Assembly (NCBI GenBank): GCA_949128115.1
Contig: OX421963.1
Span: 86,127,602-86,191,601, forward strand
Reading direction: 5' to 3'
DNA length: 64,000 nucleotides
DNA from: Anaspis maculata
Taxonomy: Eukaryota > Arthropoda > Insecta > Coleoptera > Scraptiidae
Part shown: positions 34,691 to 45,742 of the stretch, piece by piece
Position numbering within the stretch: position 1 is the first letter of the stretch
How the letters are laid out: the number at the start of each line of letters is the position of its first letter
Notes under the pieces: generated by a model
The model's input: only the letters and a program-made list of their open reading frames with translations
Database searches by the model: none
What the model was told of the DNA's origin: nothing
Program-made: the position numbers and the translations under genes

Positions 34691-36137
34691 AAGCTCGTAG
34701 TAAGTCTTCAGTTAACTAATTCCAAATCTCACTTTTTTCTGCAAGTAAAAAAATTACCGCAGTGTCACAATTAAAATCTTCCAGACAGCTCACATGACTG
34801 TTACATTTCCATGTGTAGTGTTTTGTTTCTAATTAATTAAAAAGAGATAAAAATAAATTGGTTGATGTAAGTGAAAGTGTCAGAATTGGAACGGAATTTT
34901 ACTTTTTGCGTGACTCATATCATGGTATGGTATTCTTGATTATGGTATGATATGGCTGATGCAAAATGAACACTACTGGTTATCACGTCTATGGTTATCA
35001 CAGTGAAAAATTTCACATTTAAATGCGACCTTTTTTTAAATCACCTTGGACTACAGAGTTATAATAAAACAAACCAAACCCCCTACGATAATAAAAAGCC
35101 GATAGGTAAATTTGAAAACTATATGTTCGTCCTTTTTATAATTCAAGCTTCATACTCATCCATTATTTCCGTTTCGCAGATATTCAAAGACCTTGACTGC
35201 AGTGCGTACCCACCTAATTAACAAATCAATATAAAACTCAAACCAAACCGTATACAACGTACCACAATATGCCTCTCTGCTGACTGTCATTATCTTTGCT
35301 TGTTTGTATAACTTTTTTTAATAATTGTACTTCAAATCGCCCAGCGGAAATTTCCGCCCCCTTGAAATCGATAAAATGGACGGCATGGTGGTGGCCCACA
35401 TACCACACAGGGTGTGTCAATATAATTATTGCTATTACTTATTACTGGCTAATCGAAATTGTCTATTTCACAATGGACGATCTAATCATGCTTGATTGTG
35501 ATTAAGTACGTAAATTCTAGTTCGCGCCAGGCTTGGAAGATTTGGGCCAAACTCAACAAGCTGAAAAATCCCAAAAGTGTTTCAAAATAATCTTATCAAA
35601 TTGTTTGCTGCAGATTTTGTACGGACAACAATGAATTTCGTAAGTCGCAAATGTGTACAATTCCAATTATTGTTGCTGGTGCAGGTAAACACAAGTCATG
35701 GGTTTTGGTAATGTTGAAACTATACTAAAGATAGAAATTGAAAAGCTGCCAATTTTCGTTACAAATCCAGAAAGTAGGTACCTACCTAACTCAATAATTA
35801 TCAGCTAGCGTTTTTACAGTTCCTCAGCATCTACATCCTCAGTGCAGGTAAAAAACCACTCTGTGGTACAAGGTTCTATGACAAGGCTAAAATTGGATTG
35901 TTCGTCGCTGATTTTCAATGACGTGTCTCATTTTAATTATAGATAAAAGTTTTATCGCTAAATCCCACGGATACTTCTGGAAGCTGTTGGCAAGACTTTA
36001 TGGTGCAATTTATCAGCGCAATGGGGGGAGTTCTGAGAATCACCTGACAGACTTGGGCCTCTCTGTTATCAATTATCACTTTCCCCTGGTCCACCAGTTG
36101 CGTCTACACATTGCTGTAATATGCCCTGTGTCCATAG

Positions 36138-36955
36138 TATAGTAGGTTCACTTGTACCGTGATTCTAGTAGGCTGGGCAAATTTCACAGTTTGGCATTGT
36201 AGACTTCACGTCCAACTGCCTAGTGTGCGCCTGAGCGTCTGGCTTCGAAAGATAGGTTATGTTGGTGTGATGGTGTGTTGACTGTTGCTGTCAAAAATGG
36301 AAAATTTACCGAAATCAACTTTGCAAATTGCAAATATGGAGTGGATGTTGTTCACCTTTCACAAGTTCCGCAAATTTCTTGTTCCAGTACGATGTCCTGA
36401 GCAGTGAAATCAAGTATTAACGCCGATGAATCCCATCCCAACAATAATTAGGAGGGTTCAGCTTCCCATCGTTTCCAGCCTTCGAGAGTGTGGGTACTTC
36501 TTTCAAAAGCCAGGAATAGTTCACAATGCTTCCATAATATGTGGTTTTTGAAAATAGATTCACGTCTTCTCCGCAAAGCTGAACGTTATGGGGTACATGC
36601 CCAGCACCCATTTCGCCCATTTTTTCTCCCAGAAGCGAGTTCTTGATGGCACTCTCGAGGACTTTAAAATGGGCACTGGACGTTATTGTTCAAGACACAA
36701 GCTGAGGCGCAAACACAGTTTTCACAGTAATGGGCATAATTTCACCACAATTTTCGTGAAACTCGTGATTTTCAGTCTATTTGACACTCGATCTGACAAA
36801 CGGTAAAGTTGTTGATCTTGTCGTCAAGCTTAAACTTTCAAATATCAATGCAACCAACTGCCAAGTTCTAGGGAGTTTTCAAATATCAGATTTGAAAACT
36901 TAGAAACAAAATCTCACAGCCAACTAGAATCACGGTACAAGTGAACCTACTATAG
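36138..36955. mobile_element. CTATAGT inverted-repeat element (family A), copy 3
   Basis: Ends TATAGTAGGTTCACTTGTAC and the complement at 36935-36955. Subterminal GGCTGGGCAAATTTC and ACAAAATCTCACAG are shared with 23183-24130, while the middle differs. Length 818 bp, no recognisable ORF. Confidence 0.7.
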
Positions 36956-37539
36956 CTGGGCAGGCGTTGTGTGGCTTAGAACCAAAACAGGAAAACGAAA
37001 TCGTTCATTTAAATCACCTTTAGAAGCTTATTTGCCCGGAAGTGGCAGGAGCGACGAAATCTCTTCCTACAAAAACAAAAAGTACACCCCAAAAGAAACC
37101 ACATACTCCTGACAACAAAAATGGTCGATTCAGGTGATCTCTTGATGCTCAATAAGATGGCGTGAGAATAATTTTAAAATGGTGGGTCCAACTAGGAGGC
37201 GGGAGTAAGATGAGAACCCCAACTTTTTTGCTTGTAATTTTATCTTTATTTTTACGTGACAATATGAAATTTTTGAGGGTTTTTTCGAAGGTAAGATACC
37301 CCTGTTCAACATCAGTTGGATGCACCGTTCTCGATTAAAATCGATTTGAACATTTCAGTGCATGCCCAAAAACATATAAAAAGAACAGATTTTTGGCTTC
37401 CATTCGTTGAAAAGTTTCCATCCTCGATTTGGGATAATCAGAAAAAACCTTGTTATGTTAATTGTTGTTGAGTTAACCTGTGTGTTTAATCAACACAGTT
37501 CTAAATTATTCTTCTAATGAGTTGATTTCCATTTTCCAG

Positions 37540-37677
37540 GAGCTGAAAGACTGCAAGAGCCAGATGACCGACCTGACCAACCAGTGGTACCAAGCCATCC
37601 GGATATCCCCCGTGGAGTCCGACGAGGAGGCCCCAGGACCCACTCCTCGGTCCAGTATATCGAGCATCATCCGCTGA
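37540..37677 (+). CDS. SLC9A8: Sodium/hydrogen exchanger 8 (NHE8-like), exon 2 (C-terminus)
   Basis: 45 codons and a TGA. The acceptor is a pyrimidine tract ending TTTTCCAG. It begins ELKDCKSQMTDLTNQWYQ, matching the QMKTLTNKWYEEV segment that follows FFTRRLTQ in vertebrate NHE8, so it is the expected cytosolic tail. It ends in an acidic then Ser/Pro-rich tail (SDEEAPGP, SSISSIIR). Phase 0 joins directly to exon 1. Confidence in the join is high because both halves are adjacent in the homologous protein. Confidence 0.9.
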   Translation, partial: ELKDCKSQMTDLTNQWYQAIRISPVESDEEAPGPTPRSSISSIIR

Positions 37678-37901
37678 CTAGCATCGAAAGGCCCGGAACG
37701 ACAGCCGCTCTACAAGCAGTGTTGATTGATTTTTCGCATTCGCATACTTACCATACCACCACCAGAATTTCTTTTTTTTTATCTTCATGCAAAGAAAAAG
37801 AGATGTAGCTAGCACAAATTGTTATGTACCTACCCATTACTATTATTATTAGTGAGATAAAAGAAGCCAAAACCTTAATTTAGGACAAAGAGAAAATTGT
37901 A

Positions 37902-37907
37902 AATAAA
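37902..37907 (+). terminator. Likely SLC9A8 polyadenylation signal
   Basis: AATAAA 225 bp after the stop codon, in AT-rich DNA. Other weaker signals occur further on, so the 3' end is uncertain; 37680-38360 is probably 3' UTR or flank with no other feature. Confidence 0.5.
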
Positions 37908-38370
37908 AGTTATTATAGAGCTCTTCGAAATTTATTTAATTTTCCAACGTTAATTATATATATTTCGAGGGTGATTATTTATTGTAATATACCGCATACT
38001 TATATGAATTTTAAAACAAAAGCAATGTTCCTTTTATTGTTATGATGAGATATTTAGAGAAAACAAAAATATGGGGGCGTATTTTATAGAGTAGTGAAGA
38101 AGATCCAGGGTTGTTGTGATATGTACTTGTATTATTAATAATTAGCTATATTAATATTATGGAAATATTGATGATGATGATGATGAAATTATTTATTGTA
38201 TGTGACAGCCAGTGTGTGTAATGCTTTGTAATACGACTAAAAAAGTTTTTCAATATAGTTGTAAAATAGCAAAATAAGCCGTTTTGTTATCCACGCTAAA
38301 GGCATAAAAGTAGATGGATGAAAAACAATTATTTTGTGTCGTAATAGCCTAACTTCCAGAAACAACTGTA

Positions 38371-38857
38371 GGGTGTTTGCAAACTTGGGATAGAAAATCG
38401 AACCGCAGTTAGGGAAATGTTGAAAAAAAAATGTAGGGCTTGTATTTTTGGAAATATGGAGGGTCAAAAGGTGGTCCTATGGAAAATGTGAAAAATATAC
38501 TGTCAATACGGAAACTATTTGTGATATTTGTTGCTCTACATCAGTTTTATAAGCTTTAGAAATTTTCATGAGCATTTTCGTGGAAAAATAGATTTTTAGG
38601 AGTTATGACTCACCTGTACACTAAACAAAATCACAGAACACATTCAAAGGTTCAAAAAAATTGCTTTTTGGTCTGATGGAAGCAGTTTACCAAATTCTTT
38701 CAAAATAGCGAAAATAGGCGAGGTCGAAGGACCACCTTTTTACCCTCCATATTTCCAAAAATAAGAATCATACAATGTTTTCAACATTTGTCTGGCACTT
38801 CTGGAGCATTTCCCTACCTGCTGTTCAATTTTCTACCTCAAGTTTGCAAACACCCTG
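38371..38857. mobile_element. MITE with GGGTGTTTGCAAACTT ends
   Basis: The left end GGGTGTTTGCAAACTTGGG, then TTAGGGAAATG and GGAAATATGGAGGGT, is mirrored at 38735-38857 (ACCCTCCATATTTCC, AGTTTGCAAACACCC). TA flanks. Arms are about 120-150 bp. No ORF. Confidence 0.7.
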
Positions 38858-39904
38858 TATAGTTAGTTCCGTGAAAAATTGCCAGCATTGAAACTCGGGC
38901 TCAGTATAGAAAGGTCTAGGCAATTAAATTTGTTTGTTTAAGTTAATTCAAAGCTGTGTCTTGAGGTGGCGCAAAAACTTGGAAAAGTAGCTGAAAAGCC
39001 AAAATAGTGGTTGTGTGTAAGAACAGCTGAAGCTCAGGCTCCCGCTGAACTCTGCCACAAATGCAGGTCTATATTATTATTATCAAGTACTCTTCATTCG
39101 CATCCAGCAGTTTCGTTCCAGTTTATTCCATTTACCATCAATCGCTACATGATTTTATTGGCAATTCTGTATCAAACCCGTTAAAATTTAAAGACCGTTA
39201 CAAAAAAATTCAGCCAATCGTGAAGCCGATTTCTGATCGTTCCCATAGGTGACCAGCGCCTTTTGAAATTTCACTGGGCCGTTAAAACGTTACAGATAGA
39301 TCCTATAATCAAGAAGCTTTTTTGAATACGTGTCATTTTAGGTTTTTGTTTTCAAAACGCAAGATGCAGTATTTGGCATTATAGTAAATCCGATCAGCAG
39401 AAAAATTGTGTGCTCAAGATCTTCGACTTTTAAAAGAAGTGTCATATTAGGTGATTTTAAATGATCGTACCTATGCCGAAATGCCATATTATATGCTCTA
39501 GATAATCTAGTGGTGTAGAAAGTGCGGTGGGAGGGTAGAAATGGTTCAAATTCCCATGATCTACGCCACTGGAGAAATTATAATTTACAATAAACTACTA
39601 CAAAATGTTTTGTCTGATAACTCTGATTATATTTTCAATAAAAAAGAACCTTGCGATGTGTCTGTTACGGATTTCGCGTTTGGGTTCTTCTATAATTGAG
39701 AAGATCGTTTTAAAACACACATACTGTTTATTACTGCGTACTACTATAAATACACCTCAATAATAATTATTTGCGCTTGGATATATCGCTTCAACTTCGC
39801 TTCTCTATCCGTTCGTTGTCGCTTTGGATTCAATACTGGTCCGTCAGTCGATCCTACCTTGTGTTTTTCGAATACCGCACCAGCCCACAACTTTGTTCCT
39901 ATAA

Positions 39905-40116
39905 TAAATAATAAATGAATAATGTTTTTTTTTCTTATTGGCTCTTATTGCGGTCATAGGAGTTTGTGTTATTACCTCGGTTATTACCTTTATTATATCT
40001 GAATACATCTGAAAAATTCCATTTTACGATACAAATCCAGACTTGAATCACCGGGAATCGAACCCGGAGCCTCACTTCGCCGAGCAGGTGCGCATCCCAC
40101 TCGACTAATGGGCCGT
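39905..40116 (-). mobile_element. tRNA-derived SINE (minus strand)
   Basis: Minus-strand A box (TTAGTCGAGTGG, about 40100) and B box (GGTTCGATTCC, about 40060) with a paired CCGGG/CCCGG T-stem. A non-tRNA body and an A-rich end near 39910-39930 follow. The acceptor stem does not pair, so it is not read as a functional tRNA. Interval 38860-39900 shows no other feature. Confidence 0.55.
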
Positions 40117-40345
40117 CAACTTTTTTCCTATAAGATACAGGATATCCCAGCTAGAACAATCCAGCGCGATTTTCTCAGAAAATATCAAGGCAACAATTTT
40201 TTTTTTCAATTGGGGGAAAACCTGATCTTTTAGCTTTCTTTCGAGGGGGCGCCGATGCTTGTAGGTGCTCTAGTTCCAAGAAAATGCAATTTAAATCGGG
40301 CGAGTCGCAAGAATTCAAAAATTCATGTCCGACAAAACAAAATAC

Positions 40346-40855
40346 TGTTACGAGCGGCGATCTTGTACATATAGGTAAACACTCGATGTTTCTCGATCTT
40401 TCCACCATTAGATCGCAGTGTAGAAGTCTGGAGCGATCTCGTGCATTCCAGAGCGTTCTTGTATGTGAACCCAAAGGAGACTTGAACGTTCGATCAAGGC
40501 ACATCAGTCCACTTTGGCGGAGGCGCAGATCCCAGAACACATGGAAAGCATACGGGTAACGTGTGCGATTATTCGGGAATGATCTAGAAACCGCATATGC
40601 CAGACCCTCATGGAATTTGCTGGAAGCAGACAGAAACTTCGGGAACATTATTCGGAGGCCTTATATAAGGCGTCAGCCGGGAGCTCGCGGTAGTAATGAA
40701 TTAGATAGCGAGTGAAAACAAGCGAAGTCCCTGCGACATAATTCCAAGCGATAACTGTTGGCATTTATTGTAGTAGTAGTACGCAGAAATAAACAGTGTG
40801 TGTTTTAAAAGTTCGTCTCAATTATATTCGAACCCGTACGCGAAATATCGTAACA
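40346..40855 (+). repeat. 5' LTR of gypsy element
   Basis: 510 bp, beginning TGTTACGAGCGG and ending ATATCGTAACA. Nearly identical to 44407-44916 (about three substitutions seen). It contains a TATATAAGG box about 320 bp in and AATAAA near the end. The 4-bp sequence ATAC directly precedes it. Confidence 0.95.
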
Positions 40856-40888
40856 TTTGGTGTCAGTAAGCGGTATAATTGAGAGTAA

Positions 40889-43800
40889 TTGGGCCTGCGA
40901 CTACAGGACGTTCGGAACATTCGTGATTTGGTAAATACGGGAGCCACGAAGTCAATCGTTCGACGAGGAATTCTTCGACAGCAACGCATTGTGCCACTGA
41001 GGGACGGCGCTCGTTTGACTACAGCTACGGGAGAGTCTGCTACATTGCACGGAGAAGCTGAAGTAAGCATTCGCTTCGGACGATTTCTTCTGCGAGAAAA
41101 GTTCCTGGTCGCTGACATTGTTGACGACTTCATACTTGGCCTGGACTTGATGGATAAGTACGGATTCATCCTGGATGTTGGACAGCGGACGTTGAAAATC
41201 GGGAACGAGGAATTGGCGCTTAGAACATCCATGAAGGCCGCTGAAGAAATCCGCCTACTTTCGGCTGAAACCGTTCGTGTAGCCGCTAACTCCGAGAAAA
41301 TCGTGTGGGCAACATTAAGCGGACAACCTGGAGGACATGTCGCCGGCATTGCTGAACCCGACACAGCTGCCAACTGCATCATGGCTAAGACATTATACAA
41401 CATGGACAAGACAAAAATCCCGATCAGAGTCATTAACCCGAACAAGCCGAGCAAAACAATCAAGGAAGGAGAGACCCTGGGCAAGTGTGAACCCGTAGAG
41501 TGGATCTCACGTTGTGAAGACATATCGACAAAGGCTGCGACTCCCAAGCTCTTAGAGAAAAAGCTAGTGGAGATGTTCTCGCCCGACTGGAAACATCTGA
41601 GTGGCAAGGAGAAGGAGCTTGCGACGCAATTCATCCAGGAAGAAGCTGCAGCCTTTGCCATGGAAGGTAACCCTACCGGAAGGACCAACGTGATCCAACA
41701 TCGGATTAACACTGAGAACGCCGCACCGATCCGACAGGCTCCCCGGTGCCTACCATTGGCGAAGCAAGAAGAGGTGTCGAAGCTCTTGAAAAACATGTTG
41801 GATGAAGGCGTGATCGAAGAATCGACGAGCCCATGGTCTTCACCGGTTGTTTTGGTCACGAAGAAAGACGGTAGTACACGATTTTGCGTAGACTACCGCA
41901 AACTCAATGATGTGACGAAGAAAGACAGCTATCCACTTCCTCGGATTGACGACACTTTGAGCACGCTGTCTGGATCGAGATGGTTTTCGACGCTTGACCT
42001 GAAGAGTGGTTACTGGCAAGTGGGACTCCACAACGACGACAAAGAGAAGACGGCGTTTTCCGCTGGGAGCGGCCTTTATCAGTTTACTGTGATGCCGTTT
42101 GGACTTTGCAACGCACCTGCCACGTTTGAACGTCTAATGGAGTGCGTCTTGCGAGGTCTTACGTGGGAAACTTGCCTAGTCTACCTCGACGACGTGATGG
42201 TCATCGGTCGAACCTTCGAGGAGCACCTGAAGAACCTCCGGGAGGTAATTCGACGTCTTCGAGGTGCACATCTTAAGCTCAACCCAAAGAAATGCGTGCT
42301 CTTCCAGAAGCAAGTCAAATTTTTGGGGCACGTAGTGTCGTCGGAAGGAATCGAAACCGATCCAGCGAAATTGGATGCTGTACGAGAATGGCCACGACCG
42401 AGAAATCAGCATGAAGTCAGAAGTTTCTTGGGCTTATGCACCTACTACAGACGATTTGTAGAAAAGTTCGCTGACATTGCTAAGCCTTTACACAAACTGA
42501 CTGAAGACCGTGCGCCATTCCTGTGGACCAAGGAGTGCGAAAACTCATTCAAGACTCTGAAGATTGCATTGTGTTCGAGTCCCATCCTGGCATATCCTCA
42601 ACTGCATGGACAATACATCTTGGACACTGATGCCAGCAACACCGGAATTGGAGCAGTGCTGTCACAACACCAGCAGGGCCAAGAACGAGTAGTGGAGTAC
42701 TACAGCAAGGTGTTGTCCAAGCCTGAGAGGAACTACTGCGTGACGCGTAGGGAGCTACTGGCCATAGTGAAAGCTGTCGATCACTTTCACCAGTACCTCT
42801 ATGGCCGGAAATTTTTGGTGAGGACTGACCACGCTGCCCTGAAATGGCTACTGCAGTTGAAGAATCCCGAGGGACAGTTGGCACGGTGGATCGAGAAACT
42901 GCAGCAATATGACTTCAAGGTCCAACACCGCCCTGGAAGAAGTCATGGCAACGCGGATGCTCTTTCTCGAAGACCATGCAACGAAGACTGTAAGCACTGC
43001 AAGAGGGTAGACCAGCAGAATGGGAACGTCGAAGTCAAGGCAATCGTCTTCGACACCCCGAGAAATTGGACTACAGCTGAGCTCAAGAAGGAGCAGCGTG
43101 AGGACCCAGCCATCGGTACGCTTGCTGAAAGGAAAGAACTTGGCCAGGACAGACCGGAATGGGCCGAAATATCTGGAGAAGGACCCGAATTCAAGGCTCT
43201 TTGGGCTCAGTGGAATTCTCTGAGGATAGAGAATGGGCTGCTGAAGAGGGTCTGGGAGAGTCCTGATGGAAAGAAGGAGATGGTTCAACTGGTGCTTCCC
43301 AAGAGGAGAGTGAGAGAGGTCCTGAAGGAGATGCACGATGGCGTCACTGGAGGGCACCTTGGTGTGAACAAGACGTTGGCCAAGGTGCGCGAGCGGTTCT
43401 ACTGGGTGAACTGCCGGAACGACGTGGAAACATGGTGTCGCCAGTGCGAGGTTTGTGCGGCCAGCAAAGGACCAAGAACTCGCAGCCGAGGGGAGCTGAA
43501 GACGTACAATGTTGGAGCACCTTTTGAACGCATCGCGATCGATGTGGCTGGTCCGTTCCCGACAACGGAAGATGGCAACAAATACATCCTGGTTGCCATG
43601 GACTACTTCAGCAAGTGGCCGGAAGCGTACGCCCTGCCCAACCAAGAGGCTTCTACAGTGGCAAGGGTGCTGGTGGACAATCTGATAAGCCGCTTCGGAG
43701 TACCTCTGGAGCTACACTCAGACCAGGGACGAAACTTCGAGTCCAACGTGTTCCAAGGTATCTGTACTCTACTCGGAATACAGAAGACCAGGACGACGCC

Positions 43801-44395
43801 CCTTCACCCACGGTCCGACGGAATGGTTGAACGGTTCAACCGGACGATGGAGCAGCACCTGTCAAAGGTCGTCGACGAGCATCAGCGAGACTGGGATCGT
43901 CATCTGCCGAATTCCCTGATGGCGTATCGCGCTGCCATTCACGACACCACAGGGGAAACACCAGCACGTGTTCTTTTTGGCCGAGAGCTTCGCCTCCCCT
44001 GTGATTTGCAATTTGGCACGCCGGAGAATGATCCTAAAGACATCCCCGAATACGTCGACGACCTGAGGCAAAGAATGTGTGACATCCACGAGTTGGTTCG
44101 AAACCGGATTCGAATCGCGACCGACCGAATGAAGACCCGTTACGACTTGAAGGCGAACTCCACGGGATTTCAGGCTGGTGACCTGGTCTGGTTGTACAAT
44201 CCTCAACGCAAGAAGGGAAGGTCTCCGAGGTTGCATCCGTCGTGGGAAGGGCCGTACACGGTAGTCAAGAGGATCAATGACGTCGTGTACAGAATCCAGC
44301 GAGCCCCGAGAGCCAAGATGAAAGTTGTTCACCTTGATCGCCTTGCACGTTACTCCGGGAGTAACGATGAGCCTATTCGGGACGAACAGGCTTAA
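40889..44395 (+). CDS. pol: Gypsy Pol polyprotein (protease-RT-RNase H-integrase)
   Basis: Open for 1168 codons after a TAA at 40886; the first codon is TTG and there is no nearby ATG, so it would have been read as a fusion or by frameshift from gag. Domains: retropepsin LVNTGATKSIV (residues 14-24), where the catalytic Asp of DTG is Asn; RT with FCVDYRKLND (~331) and active-site YLDD (~431); RNase H starting TDASNTGIGAVLSQ (~580) with TRRELLAIVKAVDHF; integrase HHCC zinc domain (H at ~816, CRQCEVC ~850) and DDE catalytic residues in IDVAGPF (~884), HSDQGRNF (~943) and DGMVERFNRT (~977); then a C-terminal LVWLYNPQRKKGRS SH3-like segment. The frame has no stop. Function in trans is possible for RT and integrase, but the protease change argues against self-processing. 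Confidence 0.93.
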   Translation: MGLRLQDVRNIRDLVNTGATKSIVRRGILRQQRIVPLRDGARLTTATGESATLHGEAEVSIRFGRFLLREKFLVADIVDDFILGLDLMDKYGFILDVGQRTLKIGNEELALRTSMKAAEEIRLLSAETVRVAANSEKIVWATLSGQPGGHVAGIAEPDTAANCIMAKTLYNMDKTKIPIRVINPNKPSKTIKEGETLGKCEPVEWISRCEDISTKAATPKLLEKKLVEMFSPDWKHLSGKEKELATQFIQEEAAAFAMEGNPTGRTNVIQHRINTENAAPIRQAPRCLPLAKQEEVSKLLKNMLDEGVIEESTSPWSSPVVLVTKKDGSTRFCVDYRKLNDVTKKDSYPLPRIDDTLSTLSGSRWFSTLDLKSGYWQVGLHNDDKEKTAFSAGSGLYQFTVMPFGLCNAPATFERLMECVLRGLTWETCLVYLDDVMVIGRTFEEHLKNLREVIRRLRGAHLKLNPKKCVLFQKQVKFLGHVVSSEGIETDPAKLDAVREWPRPRNQHEVRSFLGLCTYYRRFVEKFADIAKPLHKLTEDRAPFLWTKECENSFKTLKIALCSSPILAYPQLHGQYILDTDASNTGIGAVLSQHQQGQERVVEYYSKVLSKPERNYCVTRRELLAIVKAVDHFHQYLYGRKFLVRTDHAALKWLLQLKNPEGQLARWIEKLQQYDFKVQHRPGRSHGNADALSRRPCNEDCKHCKRVDQQNGNVEVKAIVFDTPRNWTTAELKKEQREDPAIGTLAERKELGQDRPEWAEISGEGPEFKALWAQWNSLRIENGLLKRVWESPDGKKEMVQLVLPKRRVREVLKEMHDGVTGGHLGVNKTLAKVRERFYWVNCRNDVETWCRQCEVCAASKGPRTRSRGELKTYNVGAPFERIAIDVAGPFPTTEDGNKYILVAMDYFSKWPEAYALPNQEASTVARVLVDNLISRFGVPLELHSDQGRNFESNVFQGICTLLGIQKTRTTPLHPRSDGMVERFNRTMEQHLSKVVDEHQRDWDRHLPNSLMAYRAAIHDTTGETPARVLFGRELRLPCDLQFGTPENDPKDIPEYVDDLRQRMCDIHELVRNRIRIATDRMKTRYDLKANSTGFQAGDLVWLYNPQRKKGRSPRLHPSWEGPYTVVKRINDVVYRIQRAPRAKMKVVHLDRLARYSGSNDEPIRDEQA

Positions 44396-44406
44396 GAGGG
44401 GGGCAG

Positions 44407-44916
44407 TGTTACGAGCGGCGATCTTGTACATATAGGTAAACACTCGATGTTTCTCGATCTTTCCACCATTCGATCGCAGTGTAGAAGTCTGAAGCGATCT
44501 CGTGCATTCCAGAGCGTTCTTGTATGTGAACCCAAAGGAGACTTGAACGTTCGATCAAGGCACATCAGTCCACTTTGGCGGAGGCGCAGATCCCAGAACA
44601 CATGGAAAGCATACGGGTAACGTGTGCGATTATTCGGGAATGATCTAGAAACCGCATATGCCAGACCCTCATGGAATTTGCTGGAAGCAGACAGAAACTT
44701 CGGGAACATTATTCGGAGGCCTTATATAAGGCGTCAGCCGGGAGCTCGCGGTAGTAATGAATTAGATAGCGAGTGAAAACAAGCGAAGTCCCTGCGACAT
44801 AATTCCAAGCGATAACTGTTGGCATTTATTGTAGTAGTAGTACGCAGAAATAAACAGTGTGTGTTTTAAAAGTTCGTCTCAATTATATTCGAACCCGTGC
44901 GCGAAATATCGTAACA
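44407..44916 (+). repeat. 3' LTR of gypsy element
   Basis: Pair of 40346-40855, ending CGTAACA and followed by ATAC. Differences seen include A/C and G/A in the first 100 bp and A/G in CCCGT(A/G)CGCG near the end. Confidence 0.95.
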
Positions 44917-44920
44917 ATAC

Positions 44921-45514
44921 CTACTTCAAATGAAAAAAAAAACTCTTTCTCTGGGCTTTCCATTGATGTGTCGCCGATGTCTGTACCTGGCCTAATAAGC
45001 CAGGAATTTTGCCTCAAAGTCGAGCAAACACAATAATCGGAATCCGTGACGTCACCGATCACACAATCCACCTTTCCCATGAGAGTTTCACGCATACCTG
45101 TGAACCCAGAACCAGCGGTCTGTAGTAGCCGTTTGTACTAGATGGAGTATGGGCTCACTGGTATGCGCGTTAGTGATTTCTGTCACGGGAAAAGTGGATT
45201 GTTGATTTCAACACCAGCCGTTACTAGGACTTTTTCCCTTGATTGTTTTAGCTGGGACTCCTGTATATGGATTTGTTCATGGGGTGTTTGAGACCACTTT
45301 TGCAATTTTTTGCGCTGATCATGGAGGAACTTTCACTTCCGGAAGTAACCGGAAGTGACATCAACTTTTGATTTTCAAATGGAATATCCTGTATGTTTTT
45401 TGATATTCGGATAAAGATTTTTTTATTGACACAGTGGTGGTCTTCGAAATCTCTATGATAAAAAATGACGATTTTATAGCGGATTGAAAATAACAGAAAT
45501 TAATATAATTAAAT
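44921..45514. other. No gene recognised
   Basis: AT-rich DNA with a fragment resembling a dispersed repeat (CTTCCGGAAGTAACCGGAAG at about 45337). No coding evidence. Confidence 0.3.
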
Positions 45515-45675
45515 TGTGAGTACCAAAGGTGGCCGCCACCACAAATAAAAAACTGAAGTGGAAAGTTCGTTTATTGTTGATGTCGATTTCAACCGGCAAC
45601 TCTTTCTGACATGAACAATGAGCAAACTTCTCACGTCAGATTTTTTTGTGGTCGCAGCCACCTTTGGTAATGATA
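45515..45675. repeat. Short hairpin element
   Basis: GTACCAAAGGTGGC and CCACCACAAA at the left are mirrored by TTTGTGGTCGCAGCCACCTTTGG at the right (quoted in part: GCCACCTTTGGTAA). A ~160-bp MITE-like fold. Confidence 0.55.
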
Positions 45676-45686
45676 ATTGAGATATC

Positions 45687-45742
45687 AAGAAGAAGAAGAA
45701 GAAGAAGAAGAAGAAGAAGAAGAAGAAGAAGAAGAAGAAGAG
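45687..45742. repeat. (AAG)n microsatellite
   Basis: About 18 perfect AAG triplets directly after the hairpin element. Confidence 0.95.

Larger units (their letters stand above)
21095..37539 (+). other. SLC9A8: Intron of SLC9A8-like gene (16.4 kb)
   Basis: Bounded by GTAAGC (21095) and TTTTCCAG (37539). It is filled largely by repeats listed separately. Intervals with no recognised feature: 21100-21500, 29660-30480, 30640-31150, 33783-34610, 34700-36137 and 36956-37539. Confidence 0.85.
40346..44916 (+). mobile_element. Recent Ty3/gypsy LTR retrotransposon lacking gag
   Basis: Complete insertion of 4571 bp: two 510-bp LTRs, target duplication ATAC (40342-40345 and 44917-44920), a 3.5-kb pol ORF, and a polypurine tract AAGAGGGGGGCAG just before the 3' LTR. 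Only 33 bp lie between the 5' LTR and the pol frame, so there is no room for gag. No env. The very similar LTRs indicate a young insertion. It sits on the same strand as SLC9A8 but outside it. Confidence 0.93.

Noticed and set aside
40822..41859. 345-codon open frame opposite gypsy pol
   Set aside because: Antisense shadow of the pol frame.
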